Source: CAZEIW01 sp964512305
GTDB lineage: Bacteria; Pseudomonadota; Gammaproteobacteria; Burkholderiales; Burkholderiaceae_F
NCBI GenBank assembly: GCA_964512305.1
Contig: CAZEIW010000063.1
Span: 1-7,607 of the forward strand
Reading direction: 5' to 3'
Length of the DNA: 7,607 nt
Shown here: positions 6,381-7,607 of the stretch, one piece after another
Position numbering within the stretch: the first letter of the stretch is position 1
Layout: each line of letters starts with the position of its first letter
Translations under genes and position numbers: made by a program
Notes under the pieces: model-generated
What the model saw: only the letters and a program-made list of their open reading frames with translations
What the model was told of the DNA's origin: nothing
Database searches by the model: none

Positions 6381-7607
6381 TCAGGGTAACCGGCTTCGCC
6401 CACGCGCCACCGCGACCGCCAGCAGCACGACCGCGAGCCCCAGCGCCGGCAGGTTCCCGGTCCGCACGTACGGCGTCGACCCCGTCATCCCCTGGACCTC
6501 GCCGTCCAGGACGGCTCGCGTCATCACGGGCAGCTGCCGCAGCACGCGCCCGTGCGGATCGACGATCGCGGTGGCACCGGTGTTGGTCGCGCGCAGCAGC
6601 GGGCGCGCGGTCTCCAGTGCGCGCATGCGCGAGATCTGCAGGTGCTGCGGCAGCGCGATCGAGTCGTCGAACCACGCCAGGTTCGAGAGGTTGAGCAGGA
6701 CGGTCGGCTGGCGTTGCGGGTCGTCCCAGGCGTGCAGGATCTCGGTGCTGAACAGGTCCTCGTAGCAGATGTTGACGGCGACCAGCTGCCCGGCCAGGCG
6801 CATCGGCGGCTGGTAGGCCGGGCCGCGCTCCTGATCGCCGATCGGGATGTCCATCAGGTCGACGAACCAGCGGAAGCCGAACGGGATGAACTCGCCGAAC
6901 GGCACCAGGTGCCGCTTGCTGTAGCGCTGCGGCTGGCGCTCGTCGGGCGCAAGCCCGATCGCGCTGTTGAAGTAGCGCTCGCCCGGCTCCACGATGAACA
7001 CGCCGAACACCAGCGCCGCGCCGCGCCGGCGCGGGTAGTCGCGCAGCGCCTGCTGCAGCGTCTCGGGAAGGCCGCCCACCGGCAGCGGGAAGGCCGATTC
7101 CGGCAGCACCACCAGATCGAGATGGCGCTGCGGGTCCTGGTCCATCAGGGCCCCGTACACGTCGGTCGCCCGCTGCATGCCGTCCTCGGCGAACTTCTCG
7201 TCCTGCGGGATGTTTCCCTGCGCAAGGCGCACCGCGATCGGCGTTCCGGCCGGACGCGACCAGTCGATCCCGCGCAGCAACTGGCCGGCGGCGAGCAGCG
7301 ATGCCGCCACCGCCAGCGCGAGCACCACCGCGCGGCGCGGAGGCCGTGGCGGGGCCAGCGTCATCGCCGCCGCGCCCGCCACCCAGGCCGCGATCAGGCC
7401 CACGCCGTCGACACCCACCAGCGGCGCATAGCCGGCGAGCGGGCCGTCAGTGTGCGCATAGCCGGTGGCGAGCCACGGCAAACCGCTCAGGACCACCCCG
7501 CGCAGCCACTCGGCAAGGGCCCACGCGGCCGGCACGCCCAGCCACAACCGCGCGCCCGGAGCGACCCAGCGGTGCGCGGCGCCGATCGCCGCGGCGGGGA
7601 AAAGCGC
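6381..7607 (-). CDS. lnt: Apolipoprotein N-acyltransferase, C-terminal part (start outside window)
   Basis: Lnt adds the third acyl chain, from phospholipid, to the N-terminal cysteine of lipoproteins at the periplasmic face of the inner membrane, the last step of lipoprotein maturation before Lol export. The frame is open to the right edge, so 408 residues are visible and roughly 100-130 N-terminal residues with the first membrane spans are missing. Numbering from the first visible residue: the membrane-region motif AWALAEWLRG (28-37), then a nitrilase-like domain from about 125 with the triad Glu170 (LPESAFP), Lys231 (YSKRHLVPFGEF) and Cys281 (NICYEDLF). Spacing is close to the E. coli triad (267, 335, 387). 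LSNLAWFDDS (307-316) and QHLQISRMRALE (321-332) are conserved blocks, and the last membrane span is at about 386-402. The TTG at 7547 is not the start, because homologous membrane sequence continues upstream of it. Confidence 0.95.
   Translation of the reverse strand, partial: ALFPAAAIGAAHRWVAPGARLWLGVPAAWALAEWLRGVVLSGLPWLATGYAHTDGPLAGYAPLVGVDGVGLIAAWVAGAAAMTLAPPRPPRRAVVLALAVAASLLAAGQLLRGIDWSRPAGTPIAVRLAQGNIPQDEKFAEDGMQRATDVYGALMDQDPQRHLDLVVLPESAFPLPVGGLPETLQQALRDYPRRRGAALVFGVFIVEPGERYFNSAIGLAPDERQPQRYSKRHLVPFGEFIPFGFRWFVDLMDIPIGDQERGPAYQPPMRLAGQLVAVNICYEDLFSTEILHAWDDPQRQPTVLLNLSNLAWFDDSIALPQHLQISRMRALETARPLLRATNTGATAIVDPHGRVLRQLPVMTRAVLDGEVQGMTGSTPYVRTGNLPALGLAVVLLAVAVARGRSRLP

Noticed and set aside
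7545..7547. TTG as the start of lnt
   Set aside because: The frame stays open to the window edge and upstream residues continue plausible Lnt membrane sequence. The visible protein lacks the N-terminal spans, so the true start is outside.

Overview
The window is high-GC DNA with every gene on the minus strand, so genes are transcribed from the right edge (7607) towards the left (1). Gene content and order (lnt, glyQ, glyS, plsC, a YgjP-type metallopeptidase, gloA) match a housekeeping cluster I know from Betaproteobacteria, mainly Burkholderiales. The protein sequences, the split alpha/beta glycyl-tRNA synthetase and the outer-membrane lipoprotein enzyme Lnt all indicate a Gram-negative proteobacterium. 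Class-level assignment is inference from gene order and motif style; no search was run.

Layout from right to left: the C-terminal 408 residues of Lnt (7607-6381, start outside the window); a 230-bp gap with a 97-bp two-hairpin repeat and a GC hairpin ahead of glyQ; glyQ and glyS, joined by an odd 63-bp in-frame linker; plsC, 7 bp after glyS; the YgjP-like peptidase, whose likely TTG start overlaps the plsC stop; and gloA, 16 bp further on with a strong ribosome binding site. This is tightly packed and probably one operon from glyQ to gloA. The genes serve unrelated core tasks: lipoprotein acylation, tRNA charging, phospholipid synthesis, protein turnover and methylglyoxal detoxification. In many Betaproteobacteria gmhB lies between glyS and plsC; here it is absent.

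A 419-bp non-coding stretch (587-1005) follows gloA. It holds a second full copy and a half copy of the two-hairpin repeat. The left end carries two small overlapping membrane-protein genes that look like a pilin precursor (TraA-like) and TraL of an F-type type IV secretion/conjugation system, probably the start of a tra operon running off the left edge. The window thus appears to span the border between a core cluster and a conjugative element or T4SS locus.

I found no clear novel multi-gene system. The items most worth a second look are the two-hairpin repeat family, the glyQ-glyS linker with its second start, and the tra-like junction. No CRISPR array, tRNA, rRNA or transposase gene was seen.
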